Origin: an uncultured Candidatus Melainabacteria bacterium
Lineage (GTDB): Bacteria > Cyanobacteriota > Vampirovibrionia > Gastranaerophilales > Gastranaerophilaceae
Assembly: GCA_934693235.1 (NCBI GenBank)
Contig: CAKUUY010000001.1
Coordinates: 1-64,000, forward strand
Direction: 5' to 3'
DNA length: 64,000 nt
The position numbers and the translations under genes were made by a program. Shown in pieces: positions 8,865 through 17,309 of the stretch. Numbering within the stretch: the first letter of the stretch is position 1; each line of letters opens with the position of its first letter. Below the pieces are notes generated by a model that worked only from the letters and a program-made list of their open reading frames with translations, searched no databases and was not told the origin of the DNA.

Positions 8865-9644
8865 ATGAAAAAATACACTTATGTTGCTGAATCTTTAAGA
8901 AACGGACGTATAATGCGTTGGACGTTTATGCCGTTGAAAGTTTATATTGCTCCTATGAAGTTTTATTCGAAGCAAGGACAAGAGTACAAATATCGTGACA
9001 TGGTTGTTCGAGCGTTGAATGAGTGGCAAAATGCTACAAATGGGCGTATTTCTTTTAAGGTTGTGAATACTTTATTAGAATCAAATGTAAATATTGATTG
9101 GAAACGAGTTGAGCGTAAGGCTCTCGGACATTGTTATTTTAATTTTGATGCATCAAACAGGTTATATGGCGCAGAAGTTGCAATTGGGTTAACTGAGGGA
9201 CTTGTACATGCCGATTATATGGATGAGGGTGAGGTTTATCATACAATTTTACATGAAATTGGGCATGCTGTTGGGTTAGGGCATAGTCATAATCCGGCTG
9301 ATATTATGTATACTCCGCACCAAAAGGGTGTAAATAGCATTTCTCAAGGGGATAAGTTAACAGTAAATTGGCTTTATACACTTCCTCAGGGAGCTGATAC
9401 TGCGGAAATTTCTTCAAAATATGGTATAGGCGGAAGTAATATTGATGAAATAATTGCGAAGTTTATAGACAAAAAGTCGCCTACAGAGTTTGAAAAGGTT
9501 AAGGCTACGGTAAAATTACCACAGCGTGATTTGTTAGAAGAACAAGAAACGCTTGCTAATCTTCGCAAATACCACATGGCATTACAAAACGTTAAAATTT
9601 CGGATGATATGAAAAAGTTTTTTAATGGGCAAAAGAAAAATTAG
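8865..9644 (+). CDS. Matrixin-like zinc metalloprotease
   Basis: A 259-residue protein with the extended zinc site HEIGHAVGLGH (HExxHxxGxxH, about residues 136-146) followed by the Met-turn IMY, which places it in the metzincin/matrixin group. The N-terminus (MKKYTYVAESLRNGR) is not an obvious signal peptide, so export is uncertain. The ATG at 8865 is chosen over an in-frame TTG-type start upstream because promoter boxes are positioned for initiation there. The C-terminal 80 residues are charged and unassigned. It is convergent with the next gene, which ends 2 bases away. Confidence 0.8.
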   Translation: MKKYTYVAESLRNGRIMRWTFMPLKVYIAPMKFYSKQGQEYKYRDMVVRALNEWQNATNGRISFKVVNTLLESNVNIDWKRVERKALGHCYFNFDASNRLYGAEVAIGLTEGLVHADYMDEGEVYHTILHEIGHAVGLGHSHNPADIMYTPHQKGVNSISQGDKLTVNWLYTLPQGADTAEISSKYGIGGSNIDEIIAKFIDKKSPTEFEKVKATVKLPQRDLLEEQETLANLRKYHMALQNVKISDDMKKFFNGQKKN

Positions 9645-9645
9645 T

Positions 9646-10131
9646 TTATTTTATAAATTTAGCCCATTTAGCTAATGTATCTTTTATAATTGGCCATAAA
9701 AATTTTTCTTCTTTTACTGCCATTTTGAAAGCAGGTGATGGTTTTATTCCGGCAGCAACAGCTCTTCTTTCTTCCATTGCTTTATTCATAAACGAAACGT
9801 ATTCTTCACTCAACTTTAAACCATAGCGGTTGTAACTGGTTCTATTTCCCGAAAAATAGCCTAACTTTGCTTTACTCTTACCTTTTCGGGTCAAACAAAG
9901 TTCGTGGTCTGCACGATTAGGACCTTCATATTTGTAAGTATAACTTGTTTCAACTCCATCAGGAGTGTGCTTGTAATAAATTTCTTTAGAAGCTCCTGTT
10001 TTGTTGTTTGTAATACTAGAACTTATTCTTTTCCCATCTTTTTCTCTTACGCTGTACGTATAATTTCCTCTGTTGGCGGTGTATACTTGGGGTAAATTTT
10101 GTCTTATACTATCAAAATCTAGTTTAAGCAT
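9646..10131 (-). CDS. Hypothetical protein
   Basis: A 161-residue soluble protein that I do not recognise. The first two thirds are rich in Tyr, Thr, Asn and Lys and look beta-rich (for example NYTYSVREKDGK and KHTPDGVETSYTYKYEG). The C-terminus is helical and basic. It has no signal peptide or membrane segment. A good AGGAGG ribosome-binding site precedes the ATG at 10131, which supports a real gene. It is monocistronic. Confidence 0.6.
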   Translation of the reverse strand: MLKLDFDSIRQNLPQVYTANRGNYTYSVREKDGKRISSSITNNKTGASKEIYYKHTPDGVETSYTYKYEGPNRADHELCLTRKGKSKAKLGYFSGNRTSYNRYGLKLSEEYVSFMNKAMEERRAVAAGIKPSPAFKMAVKEEKFLWPIIKDTLAKWAKFIK

Positions 10132-10272
10132 ATTTATTTCCTCCTTTATATTTTCCCTTAATAATAATAAAAACTGTTAGTATGAAAAATTGCATAAAGC
10201 TTTTTATTTGTTAAGTTATATAACAGAATTCAATAAATTTATTTGATTAATAAAGTTTGTAGATGTAAAAAT

Positions 10273-10300
10273 TTGCTATTATATTTTTTAGTTGTATAAT
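10273..10300 (+). promoter_or_regulatory. Promoter of accD-accA-prmA-kdsB
   Basis: TTGCTA (10273-10278), a 16-base spacer and TATAAT (10295-10300). The expected start is near 10307, giving a 5' leader of about 33 bases that includes AAGGGA before accD. Confidence 0.6.
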
Positions 10301-10339
10301 GGCTATGTATTATAAGTTGATGATTAAGGGATATATAAT

Positions 10340-11212
10340 ATGACAGTTCAAGATTGGTTTGAAAAACGTAAACAGGCTCAAATTCAAAGACGTGAGCTTG
10401 AGGGAAGAGTTGAATTGGACATGGATCCTGATTTGTGGGTTAAATGTGTTCATTGTGATGCTCAGCTACTTAAAGAAGATTTAGAAAAAAATGATATGGT
10501 TTGTCCGGTTTGTGATTACCATTTCAGGATAAATGCAAGAAAAAGAATTAAACAATTGTTTGACGAAAATTCGTTTGAAGAGTTGTTTGCGGATGTAAAA
10601 CCAACTGATCCGTTAGAATTTACTGATACAGAAAGCTATAAAAATAGAATTGAAAAAGCTCAGAAAAAGACGGGACTTAATGATGCGGTAATTACAGGTA
10701 TTGCCGCAATTGAGGGTAATAAGGTCGCTACAGCAGTTATGGACTTTGATTTTATGGGCGGTTCTATGGGAAGTGTTGTTGGTGAAAAAGTTACTCGCAT
10801 TATCGAAAAAGCTATTGAGCTTCGTTTACCGGTTCTTGCAATTACATCTTCAGGTGGGGCAAGAATGCAGGAAAGTGCGTTGAGTTTGATGCAAATGGCA
10901 AAAACATCTTGCGCTGTTTCTAAACTAGATGATGAAGGTCTTTTGTACATAAATCTTTTGACAGAACCAACTTTTGGCGGTATTACTGCTAGTTTCGGTA
11001 TGTTAGGTGATATTATTGTGGCTGAGCAAGGTGCAAGAATTGGTTTTGCCGGTCGTCGTGTAATTGAACAGACAATTCGTCAAAAACTTCCGTCAGATTT
11101 TCAAACTGCGGAATATTTATTGAAATACGGTCAAGTTGATGTTGTTTCTGCTCGTAAGGATTTACGTCATACTTTGGCTAACATTTTGGAAATGCATAAG
11201 GGGGTAAAATAA
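10340..11212 (+). CDS. accD: Acetyl-CoA carboxylase carboxyltransferase subunit beta
   Basis: The beta half of the carboxyltransferase that moves CO2 from biotin to acetyl-CoA to make malonyl-CoA. It has 290 residues. The N-terminal C4 zinc ribbon is CVHCDAQL...CPVCDYHF (about residues 32-55). The crotonase-fold part includes SSGGARMQE and EPTFGGITASFG. Its stop overlaps the accA ATG by one base (TAATG), which suggests coupled 1:1 synthesis of the subunits. Confidence 0.97.
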   Translation: MTVQDWFEKRKQAQIQRRELEGRVELDMDPDLWVKCVHCDAQLLKEDLEKNDMVCPVCDYHFRINARKRIKQLFDENSFEELFADVKPTDPLEFTDTESYKNRIEKAQKKTGLNDAVITGIAAIEGNKVATAVMDFDFMGGSMGSVVGEKVTRIIEKAIELRLPVLAITSSGGARMQESALSLMQMAKTSCAVSKLDDEGLLYINLLTEPTFGGITASFGMLGDIIVAEQGARIGFAGRRVIEQTIRQKLPSDFQTAEYLLKYGQVDVVSARKDLRHTLANILEMHKGVK

Positions 11213-12168
11213 TGTCAGCAGTTTTAGATTTTGAAAAACCCATTATGGAAATTCAAGAAAAGATTGAAGAACTAAAAAAAATAAGTGTGGAGTCAGGCAT
11301 GGATTTAGACAAAGAAATTGAAACTTTTGAACAACAAGCAGAAGATTATAGAAAAGAATTGTATTCTAATCTTAAACCATCTCAAAAACTTCAAATCGCA
11401 AGACATCCTGAACGTCCAAACTTTTTGGATTATGTAAATCATATTTGTGAAGATTTTGTTGAACTTCATGGTGATAGAGAAGGTATGGATGATAGAGCAA
11501 TTATTGGTGGTTTAGCTAAAATTGACGGTCATCCGGTTATGATTATCGGCACAATGAAAGGAAAATCAACAAAAGAAAACTTGGAATACAATTTTGGTAT
11601 GCCTCAACCTCAAGGCTATAGAAAAGCATTGCGACTGTTTAAGCACGCAAGCAAATTTAATATTCCAATCGTAACATTGATTGATACTCCGGGGGCATAT
11701 CCAGGAATTAGTGCCGAAGAAACAAACCAAGGTGGTGCAATTGCTGTAAACCTTAGAGAAATGGCAAAACTAAATGTTCCTGTAGTTGCTATTATTACAG
11801 GTGAGGGTTGTTCCGGTGGCGCTTTAGGTTTGGCTGTTGCCGATAAAGTATTCTTGCTTGAGCATGCTTATTATACTGTAATTTCTCCGGAGGGATGTGC
11901 TTCTATTTTGTGGAGGGATGCTACAAAGGCTGCAGATGCGGCTGACGCCTTGAAAATTACTGCAAAAGATTTGATGAAATTTGATATTATTGATGGCGAA
12001 ATTGCAGAACCTGTTGGGGGCGCTCATACAAATTATGAAGAGGTTTCCGCTAATATGAAGAAAACAATACTTGATAGTATTGAAGAACTAGAGAAACTTT
12101 CTGTAAAAGATTTAAAAGAAAATCGTTACCAAAAATTTAGAATAATGGGTGCATTTATAGAAGGTTAG
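11212..12168 (+). CDS. accA: Acetyl-CoA carboxylase carboxyltransferase subunit alpha
   Basis: The partner of AccD, 318 residues, with the typical N-terminal helical part (LDFEKPIMEIQEKIEEL) and the core motifs HGDREGMDD, TPGAYPG and GEGCSGGAL. It starts at the overlapping ATG at 11212. The biotin carrier (accB) and biotin carboxylase (accC) genes are not in this window. Confidence 0.97.
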   Translation: MSAVLDFEKPIMEIQEKIEELKKISVESGMDLDKEIETFEQQAEDYRKELYSNLKPSQKLQIARHPERPNFLDYVNHICEDFVELHGDREGMDDRAIIGGLAKIDGHPVMIIGTMKGKSTKENLEYNFGMPQPQGYRKALRLFKHASKFNIPIVTLIDTPGAYPGISAEETNQGGAIAVNLREMAKLNVPVVAIITGEGCSGGALGLAVADKVFLLEHAYYTVISPEGCASILWRDATKAADAADALKITAKDLMKFDIIDGEIAEPVGGAHTNYEEVSANMKKTILDSIEELEKLSVKDLKENRYQKFRIMGAFIEG

Positions 12169-12179
12169 AGGAATTTCAG

Positions 12180-13112
12180 GTGAACCATACAAATTATTGG
12201 GAACTTCAAATTAAAATTAATCCGGGAGTGGAGGATATTGTTTCAGAATTCTGTTTTGAAAAACTTCCTTGTGAAGGGATTGTTTTAGCGGAAGAAGTAT
12301 ATAAAGACTTGGAAATGATTTCTACTACAGAGGGAACGCTGAAAGTTTTTTTATCGGAAGAACCTCAAAATTTGGGCAATTTGCTTAAATCAGAACGTGA
12401 TTTGTTGAAATCTCGTGGACTTTCTGATGAAGAGCTCGGATGTTGGAAATATGTAATTTCGAATAAGCCTAATGAGGATTGGTCTAAAAAATGGAAAGAA
12501 AAGTGGGATATTACTCGTGTTACAGACAAAATTGTGATTGTTCCAGATTGGCTAAGTTACGATGACAAAGCTGGCGAAGTTGTTATTAGACTAGAGCCGG
12601 GGTGTGCTTTTGGTACCGGAACTCATCAGACAACTCAACTTTGCATGAAAGCTCTTGAAAAGTACATGAAAAAAGGCGACAAAGTTGCTGATATTGGCAT
12701 GGGCTCAGGGATTTTATCGATTTGTGCAAAGAAATTCGGGGCATCTTATGTTCATGGCTGTGATATTGATGAAGATGTGCTTGATGTAGCAAAAGAAAAT
12801 GCAGTAAAAAATGGCGTAACTATTCTTTCTGAGCCAAATTCGGGTGAGGGGTGTTACTTTGAGCTTAACACTGCTGATAAAATTCAAGAAAAATTTGATT
12901 TTGTTTGTGCAAATATCTTGCACAATGTGCTGGCTGAAATTATGGGTGATTTGAAAAATATTATGAAAAGTGCAGGTTTAATGTCGCTTTCAGGTATTTT
13001 AGATGAGAAAAAACCTGTTGTTTTAAAAGCTATAAAAAGAGAAAATTTAGAAATTATTGAAGAAATTCATCAAGATCAATGGACCTCTTTTATAGTCAGA
13101 AAGGTTGATTAA
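12180..13112 (+). CDS. prmA: Ribosomal protein L11 methyltransferase
   Basis: An S-adenosylmethionine-dependent methyltransferase of 310 residues. The SAM motif is DIGMGSGILSICAKKFGA (about residue 170), and NILHNVL represents the usual NIL region. The start is a GTG at 12180, 11 bases past the accA stop, with GAGG upstream. It follows accA and precedes kdsB in what looks like one operon. Confidence 0.92.
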   Translation: MNHTNYWELQIKINPGVEDIVSEFCFEKLPCEGIVLAEEVYKDLEMISTTEGTLKVFLSEEPQNLGNLLKSERDLLKSRGLSDEELGCWKYVISNKPNEDWSKKWKEKWDITRVTDKIVIVPDWLSYDDKAGEVVIRLEPGCAFGTGTHQTTQLCMKALEKYMKKGDKVADIGMGSGILSICAKKFGASYVHGCDIDEDVLDVAKENAVKNGVTILSEPNSGEGCYFELNTADKIQEKFDFVCANILHNVLAEIMGDLKNIMKSAGLMSLSGILDEKKPVVLKAIKRENLEIIEEIHQDQWTSFIVRKVD

Positions 13113-13113
13113 T

Positions 13114-13872
13114 ATGGAAATATATCCACAAAGTCATGAAAAAGGCAAAACTGCAATAATTATTCCTGCTCGTTACGGTTCAAGTAGATTGGAAGGTAAG
13201 CCGTTGATAGAGGTTGAAGGTAAACCGGTTATTCAATGGGTTTATGAAAAAGCTCAGCAGGCTAAATTAGCGGATTTGATTATTGTTGCAACTGATGACG
13301 AAAGAATTTTTAATGCTGTTAAGGCTTTTGGCGGTAATGTTGAAATGACATCAACTGAACACAAATGTGGCTCTGACAGAATTAAAGAAGTTGTTATGCG
13401 TCACCCTGAAATATCTTACATAGTTAATCTTCAAGGTGATGAACCTTTGATTAAGCCTGAAAGTATTGATGAAGTAGCCAAAAATGTAAAATTTGATGAA
13501 ACTGCAGATATCTCAACATTAATTAGAAAAATTACACCAAAAGAGGCTGAAAATCCGAATTTAGTAAAATGTATTGTTGATTGTAACGGATTTGCAATGT
13601 ATTTTTCTCGTTCAAAAATTCCATTTGAAAGAAATACAGGTAAAGCAGAGTTTTTTGGACATTTGGGTATTTATGGATATAAAAGGGAAGCGCTTGTTAA
13701 AATGACAGAAATGCCGCAAACAACTTATGAAATGGCTGAAAGCTTAGAACAATTGAGAGCTTTGCAAAACGGAATGCGCATCAAAACCTCTATTGTTGAT
13801 TTTATTCCTGTTGGAATTGATACAAAAGAAGATTTAGAAAAATTCAAATCCATAGTAGCTAAGGCTGTTTGA
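13114..13872 (+). CDS. kdsB: 3-deoxy-manno-octulosonate cytidylyltransferase
   Basis: It activates KDO as CMP-KDO for lipopolysaccharide inner-core synthesis, so the cell should have an LPS-bearing outer membrane. It has 252 residues. PARYGSSRLEGKPL is the nucleotide-binding loop and LQGDEPLI the second signature. The ATG at 13114, one base after the prmA stop, is preferred to an in-frame TTG at 13105. The 3' end overlaps the convergent regulator gene by 14 bases. Confidence 0.95.
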   Translation: MEIYPQSHEKGKTAIIIPARYGSSRLEGKPLIEVEGKPVIQWVYEKAQQAKLADLIIVATDDERIFNAVKAFGGNVEMTSTEHKCGSDRIKEVVMRHPEISYIVNLQGDEPLIKPESIDEVAKNVKFDETADISTLIRKITPKEAENPNLVKCIVDCNGFAMYFSRSKIPFERNTGKAEFFGHLGIYGYKREALVKMTEMPQTTYEMAESLEQLRALQNGMRIKTSIVDFIPVGIDTKEDLEKFKSIVAKAV

Positions 13873-14083
13873 AAAAGCTGCTTGGATTAACTTTGAATAT
13901 TTCAGCAACTTGCAAAAGCATGTTTAAACTAAGGTGTTCGTGAAAGTTCTCTACTCTGCTAATGAATTCTCTTGAACAGTTCAACTTTTCTGCAAATTTT
14001 TCTTGTGATAACTTGCTTGATTTTCTAAGCTTCTTGATATTCTGTGCAATTATATTGTAGTAATTTGTATTTTTATTTTTCAT
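13859..14083 (-). CDS. XRE-family helix-turn-helix regulator
   Basis: A 74-residue single-domain protein: IIAQNIKKLRKSSKLSQEKF and then LNCSREFISRVENF form a standard Cro/C1-type helix-turn-helix. The ATG at 14083 (MKNKNTNYY) is my choice. An upstream extension exists using ATG 14134 or TTG 14161 but has no ribosome-binding site. The target is unknown. It lies head to tail with kdsB and is divergent from the RpaB-like gene. Confidence 0.75.
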   Translation of the reverse strand: MKNKNTNYYNIIAQNIKKLRKSSKLSQEKFAEKLNCSREFISRVENFHEHLSLNMLLQVAEIFKVNPSSFFKQP

Positions 14084-14258
14084 CGTATTTATATTAAAGC
14101 TACATTTTATCAATTTAGCTATGAAGTAGTCCATCACACTTTCGGCTATATTGTTATTCAACTAAAGTATAAATATTTTTGAAAAGTACTTGCAATTTTA
14201 AAAAAAATACATTAAGATAGTTATACAAATATTAAAAAAAATTTAGAAAAATAAATAT

Positions 14259-14287
14259 TTTGTAATATTTTATATTTGTGGTATACT
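14259..14287 (+). promoter_or_regulatory. Probable promoter of the RpaB-like regulator
   Basis: TTTGTA (14259-14264), a 17-base spacer and TATACT (14282-14287), in a very A/T-rich intergenic stretch, with the gene starting at 14322 behind a GAAGGA ribosome-binding site. Confidence 0.5.
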
Positions 14288-14321
14288 GAAAGTGTTAGAT
14301 TATTTATAACGAAGGAAAAAG

Positions 14322-15077
14322 ATGACTATGACTGAAAATGCTGAAATGCCTAATGAAACAGAAGACCGTCAAAGAATACTTTTAGCTGATGATGAAGCTA
14401 GTATTAGACGAATCTTAGAAACAAGACTTAAAATGGCTGGTTATGATGTTTACACAGCTCAAGATGGAGAAGAAGCGGTAAACGCATTTAATAAATATAA
14501 TCCTGACTTGGTAGTTTTAGATGTAATGATGCCAAAAATGGATGGTTATGGTGTTACAAGAGAAATTAGAAGAACATCAGATGTTCCAATTATTATTCTT
14601 ACTGCTTTGGGTGATGTTTCTGAAAGAATTACAGGTTTAGAATTAGGTGCAGATGATTATGTTATTAAACCGTTCAGCCCTAAAGAGTTGGAAGCTCGTG
14701 TAAAAGCTGTTTTAAGAAGGACTAATAACAGAGAAGCTGTTACTCCGTCCGGGAAAGTTACTAAAAATGTTATCACAACTGGTAATATTAAAATTGATAC
14801 AGCTCGTCGTCAAGTATTTAGAAAGAATGAACGTATCAGGCTTACAGGTATGGAATTCAGCTTGTTAGAATTGTTGGTAAATAATTCAGGTCAAGCATTT
14901 TCAAGAAACGAAATATTACAACATGTTTGGGCATATCCACCAGATCATCGAATTGATACAAGGGTTGTTGATGTTCATATTTCAAGATTACGTTCAAAAC
15001 TGGAATCAGATCCTGCTAATCCGGAATTGATTTTAACAGCTCGCGGAATTGGTTATATGTTCCAAAGAATTAGTTAA
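14322..15077 (+). CDS. rpaB: OmpR-family response regulator, RpaB/Ycf27-like
   Basis: A 251-residue receiver plus winged-helix regulator. The receiver has the acidic pair in LLADDEASIRRILETRL, the phospho-acceptor in VVLDVMMPKMDGYGV, Thr in ILTAL and Lys in VIKPFSPKELEARV. The DNA-binding part ends with RGIGYMF. DEASIRRILETRL and ALGDVSERITGLELGADDYV are strikingly like cyanobacterial RpaB (chloroplast Ycf27), which controls stress and high-light genes through the kinase Hik33/NblS. No partner kinase is adjacent. The gene is monocistronic, with a strong terminator after it. The orthology is by recognition, not by a search. Confidence 0.85.
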   Translation: MTMTENAEMPNETEDRQRILLADDEASIRRILETRLKMAGYDVYTAQDGEEAVNAFNKYNPDLVVLDVMMPKMDGYGVTREIRRTSDVPIIILTALGDVSERITGLELGADDYVIKPFSPKELEARVKAVLRRTNNREAVTPSGKVTKNVITTGNIKIDTARRQVFRKNERIRLTGMEFSLLELLVNNSGQAFSRNEILQHVWAYPPDHRIDTRVVDVHISRLRSKLESDPANPELILTARGIGYMFQRIS

Positions 15078-15096
15078 TACTAATAAATTAATAGAT

Positions 15097-15128
15097 AAAA
15101 AGTTCCGTTTTAAGACGGAACTTTTTTT
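15097..15128 (+). terminator. Rho-independent terminator after the RpaB-like gene
   Basis: A 12-bp stem (AAAAAGTTCCGT with ACGGAACTTTTT) and a run of T. Confidence 0.9.
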
Positions 15129-15184
15129 ATAAAAACTCTTGATTTAAAGATTGTTTATGGTACTATAGAATGGTAACGAGAAAT

Positions 15185-15261
15185 GGCGGGTGTCGTCAAG
15201 TGGTTAAGACCTCGGATTGTGGTTCCGATATGCATGGGTTCGAATCCCATCACCCGCCCCA
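15185..15261 (+). tRNA. tRNA-His (GTG anticodon)
   Basis: A cloverleaf with the GTG anticodon in the loop GGATTGTGGTTCC and the T-arm GGGTTCGAATCCC. The acceptor stem is GCGGGTG with CACCCGC. An extra G at 15185 (G-1) faces C73 at 15258, the mark of histidine tRNA, and CCA is encoded at 15259-15261. Its 3' end is duplicated at 16029, marking it as an integration site. Confidence 0.96.
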
Positions 15262-15272
15262 TTTAAAGCCCC
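15243..15272 (+). repeat. Direct repeat (attL-like) at the tRNA-His 3' end
   Basis: A 30-base stretch covering the T-arm, acceptor strand, CCA and ATTTAAAGCCCC. It recurs at 16029-16058 with a single difference (A at 15252, C at 16038). Confidence 0.8.
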
Positions 15273-15288
15273 TCTTTTGGGCTTTTTT
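15265..15288 (+). terminator. Terminator after tRNA-His
   Basis: AAAGCCC and GGGCTTT form a 7-bp stem followed by T. Only the left repeat copy has the pairing arm; the right copy at 16051 does not. Confidence 0.75.
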
Positions 15289-15300
15289 AGTAGGGGAGTT

Positions 15301-15699
15301 ATGAGCAGGTTAGCAGAACGAATTGAAAACTTTAACAGAGCTTATTCGATTTTTTCGGAAGCTGTAAGTGCTTATAATAAGGATAAGTCAGTGGTACTTT
15401 CTCATTTAGCTTTGGTTCAAGCTTATGAAGTTTGTTATGAGTTAGCATGGAAAGTATTAAAAGACTATCTGTTTTTAAATGGCATAAGTGCACAGCTCCC
15501 TCGAGAGGTTATTAAAGAAGCTTTTTCTGCAAATGTAATTAAAGATGGGCAAGTTTGGATTGATATGTTACATGATAGAAATTCTACTTCTCATGAATAT
15601 AATATGGATAAAGTCAATTTGATAATTGAAAGAATAGCTACTGTTTATAACAGTGAGTTGGCAAAATTTAATGATTGGGTGAGTGATATAAATGCTTGA
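15301..15699 (+). CDS. HEPN-domain nucleotidyltransferase-substrate-binding protein (HI0074 type)
   Basis: A 132-residue all-helical protein of the HEPN family, known as the toxin or RNase half of HEPN/MNT modules. The Rx4H motif is RNSTSH (about residues 98-103), and the helix VLSHLALVQAYEVCYELAWK is typical of the HI0074/KNTase-C group. The ATG at 15301 is chosen because GGGGAG lies 5 bases upstream; the frame is open further up, into the tRNA, by chance. It overlaps the MNT gene by 8 bases. The pair sits alone between copies of the tRNA 3' end. Confidence 0.85.
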   Translation: MSRLAERIENFNRAYSIFSEAVSAYNKDKSVVLSHLALVQAYEVCYELAWKVLKDYLFLNGISAQLPREVIKEAFSANVIKDGQVWIDMLHDRNSTSHEYNMDKVNLIIERIATVYNSELAKFNDWVSDINA

Positions 15700-15994
15700 T
15701 TTTGGACTTCCAAAACAAACAATTGACTGCTTGATTGAATATTTTAAATCAAAGCCGGCTATCGATAAGGTTTTAATTTTCGGTTCTCGGGCAAAAGGAA
15801 ATTTTCGGAATGGTTCTGATATTGATTTTGCTATATGGACTAATGATCATGAAAATTTTCATAGAATATTTGGAGAATTGGATGATTTGCCTACGCCATA
15901 TAAGTTTGATGTTATTGATTATAAAACTTTAACCCACGAGGGGATGAAAAATAGTATAAATTCTGATGGTATGCTTTTTTATGAGCGTCATTAG
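15692..15994 (+). CDS. Minimal nucleotidyltransferase (MNT), antitoxin partner of the HEPN protein
   Basis: A 100-residue DNA polymerase beta-like nucleotidyltransferase. The active-site signature FGSRAKGNFRNGSDIDFAIW has the GS motif and two Asp of the DxD pair. In known systems MNT proteins neutralise HEPN toxins, in some cases by adding AMP to the toxin. The start at 15692 overlaps the upstream stop, so translation is coupled. The third acidic residue lies in KFDVIDY. Confidence 0.87.
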   Translation: MLDFGLPKQTIDCLIEYFKSKPAIDKVLIFGSRAKGNFRNGSDIDFAIWTNDHENFHRIFGELDDLPTPYKFDVIDYKTLTHEGMKNSINSDGMLFYERH

Positions 15995-16028
15995 TAGCTA
16001 ACTGCCTTTTAGCGCAGCCGAGCAAGAC

Positions 16029-16058
16029 AATCCCATCCCCCGCCCCATTTAAAGCCCC
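16029..16058 (+). repeat. Direct repeat (attR-like), second copy of the tRNA-His 3' end
   Basis: It matches 15243-15272 in 29 of 30 bases. There is no tRNA around it, so it is the scar expected on the far side of an element integrated at the tRNA. Confidence 0.8.
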
Positions 16059-16137
16059 ACTTTACATATTTTGCCGTCATTAAATTTTAGGTTGTCGGGG
16101 AGGGGGGAGTGCACTCGACCTACGACACTTTATGAAT

Positions 16138-17175
16138 TTACATCATTTCGGTTAAATAGTAATATAATTCATTCGCTTTAGACTGTACGCGATACGCTTC
16201 ATCTTCTATAGATTGCGTTTTATACATTTTAAATGCTTCTGGTGTAAATTCTTTTATATCTTTGTAATTAAGAGTGCTATCAATATAAGATAACCCCTTT
16301 TTATACAGTTCGGAACTTTTATCAAGAGTACCATACTTACCTCTGATAAGCTGAAATTTTTCTGGGCCAATTCTTTTTGCAACCGCTTGAATAATTTCAT
16401 TAATAGGTTTATCTTTAAACTGAGGTTTTTGTTGTAATTTAAATGCAAGAGTTTTTACGTAAGCCCCAAAATCACTGGCCATTGCAATTTCTGTTTGTTT
16501 TGCATGACTAACTTCATGCATAATCAATCCGAACAATTTATGTCTATTTAACGGGTTATCCTTATAAAAAGTTAATTTCAAATAATCCAAAAATTGTGAA
16601 GCTCCTCCGCGAGTAGCAAAGCCTACTCCTTCTTGAATTTCTTGTCGTAATTCAAATGGGAAATAATCTAATCCAAAATCTTTCTTTACTTGTGAGAATA
16701 GTTTTTCAACATATTTTTCTAAATCAGGTTCTTGCAAAATACCTTTATACTTAGCACATAATAAATGAGCTTCTTTTTCTGTCATATTTTTACCAAATAT
16801 CTCTTTAAAGATGTTATTTGGTGATATGTTTTTCCCTTTATAAATGTTTTTATAAAATTGTAGATATTTCGTAATATATTTTTTCGCAATAGTATTTTCT
16901 AATTGCCTAGAATCTAATAACTTATTTATTTCTTGCCCTAAGATTGTTAGCTCATCTTCCGAACTAGCTTTTATAATATTTTGTTCAATAGGAGAAAACT
17001 TATTTATAGGCTTTTCTAATTGCACAACATCTTTAGTTAATTCTTGAGTATATTTCAAGTTCGAAATGTCTTGAACTGGAATAGGTTTTGTACATAAAAT
17101 ACCAGATTTGCCACAAGCTTTGGCATATTTAGTGCATTGTTCAGCTAATGTTATACCCAGTTTCTGTAATCCCAT
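16138..17175 (-). CDS. Hypothetical protein with HExxH zinc-protease motif
   Basis: A 345-residue protein. The only recognisable signature is LIMHEVSHAKQ (about residue 215), an HExxH motif on a predicted helix, which suggests a zinc metallopeptidase. A second HEVxH protein lies at 26964. The N-terminal 100 residues are variable, lysine-rich and helical. There is no clear signal peptide (MGLQKLGITLAEQC). The downstream side contains a short G-rich stretch (16094-16108) and the tRNA repeat. Confidence 0.6.
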   Translation of the reverse strand: MGLQKLGITLAEQCTKYAKACGKSGILCTKPIPVQDISNLKYTQELTKDVVQLEKPINKFSPIEQNIIKASSEDELTILGQEINKLLDSRQLENTIAKKYITKYLQFYKNIYKGKNISPNNIFKEIFGKNMTEKEAHLLCAKYKGILQEPDLEKYVEKLFSQVKKDFGLDYFPFELRQEIQEGVGFATRGGASQFLDYLKLTFYKDNPLNRHKLFGLIMHEVSHAKQTEIAMASDFGAYVKTLAFKLQQKPQFKDKPINEIIQAVAKRIGPEKFQLIRGKYGTLDKSSELYKKGLSYIDSTLNYKDIKEFTPEAFKMYKTQSIEDEAYRVQSKANELYYYLTEMM

Positions 17176-17309
17176 AAGAAATCCTAATTTTCCCCTATGT
17201 TATATATAAGTATTTTAGTTTGTAGAAATTGCCTAAATCTAACTTTTTTATAAGTTAATATAAGCAAAAAATATTTTCAGGAGTTTTTATGCTTGCAAAG
17301 GAGAATTTT

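Noticed and set aside
15217..15300. Upstream extension of the HEPN gene into tRNA-His
   Set aside because: The open frame is accidental read-through of the tRNA and terminator; a good ribosome-binding site lies just before ATG 15301.
16086..16125. G-rich stretch GTCGGGGAGGGGGGAGTGCA as a fifth poly-G module
   Set aside because: The G run is interrupted by A, no leader frame or promoter precedes it, and the downstream gene is on the other strand. It could be a worn relic, but this is not supportable.
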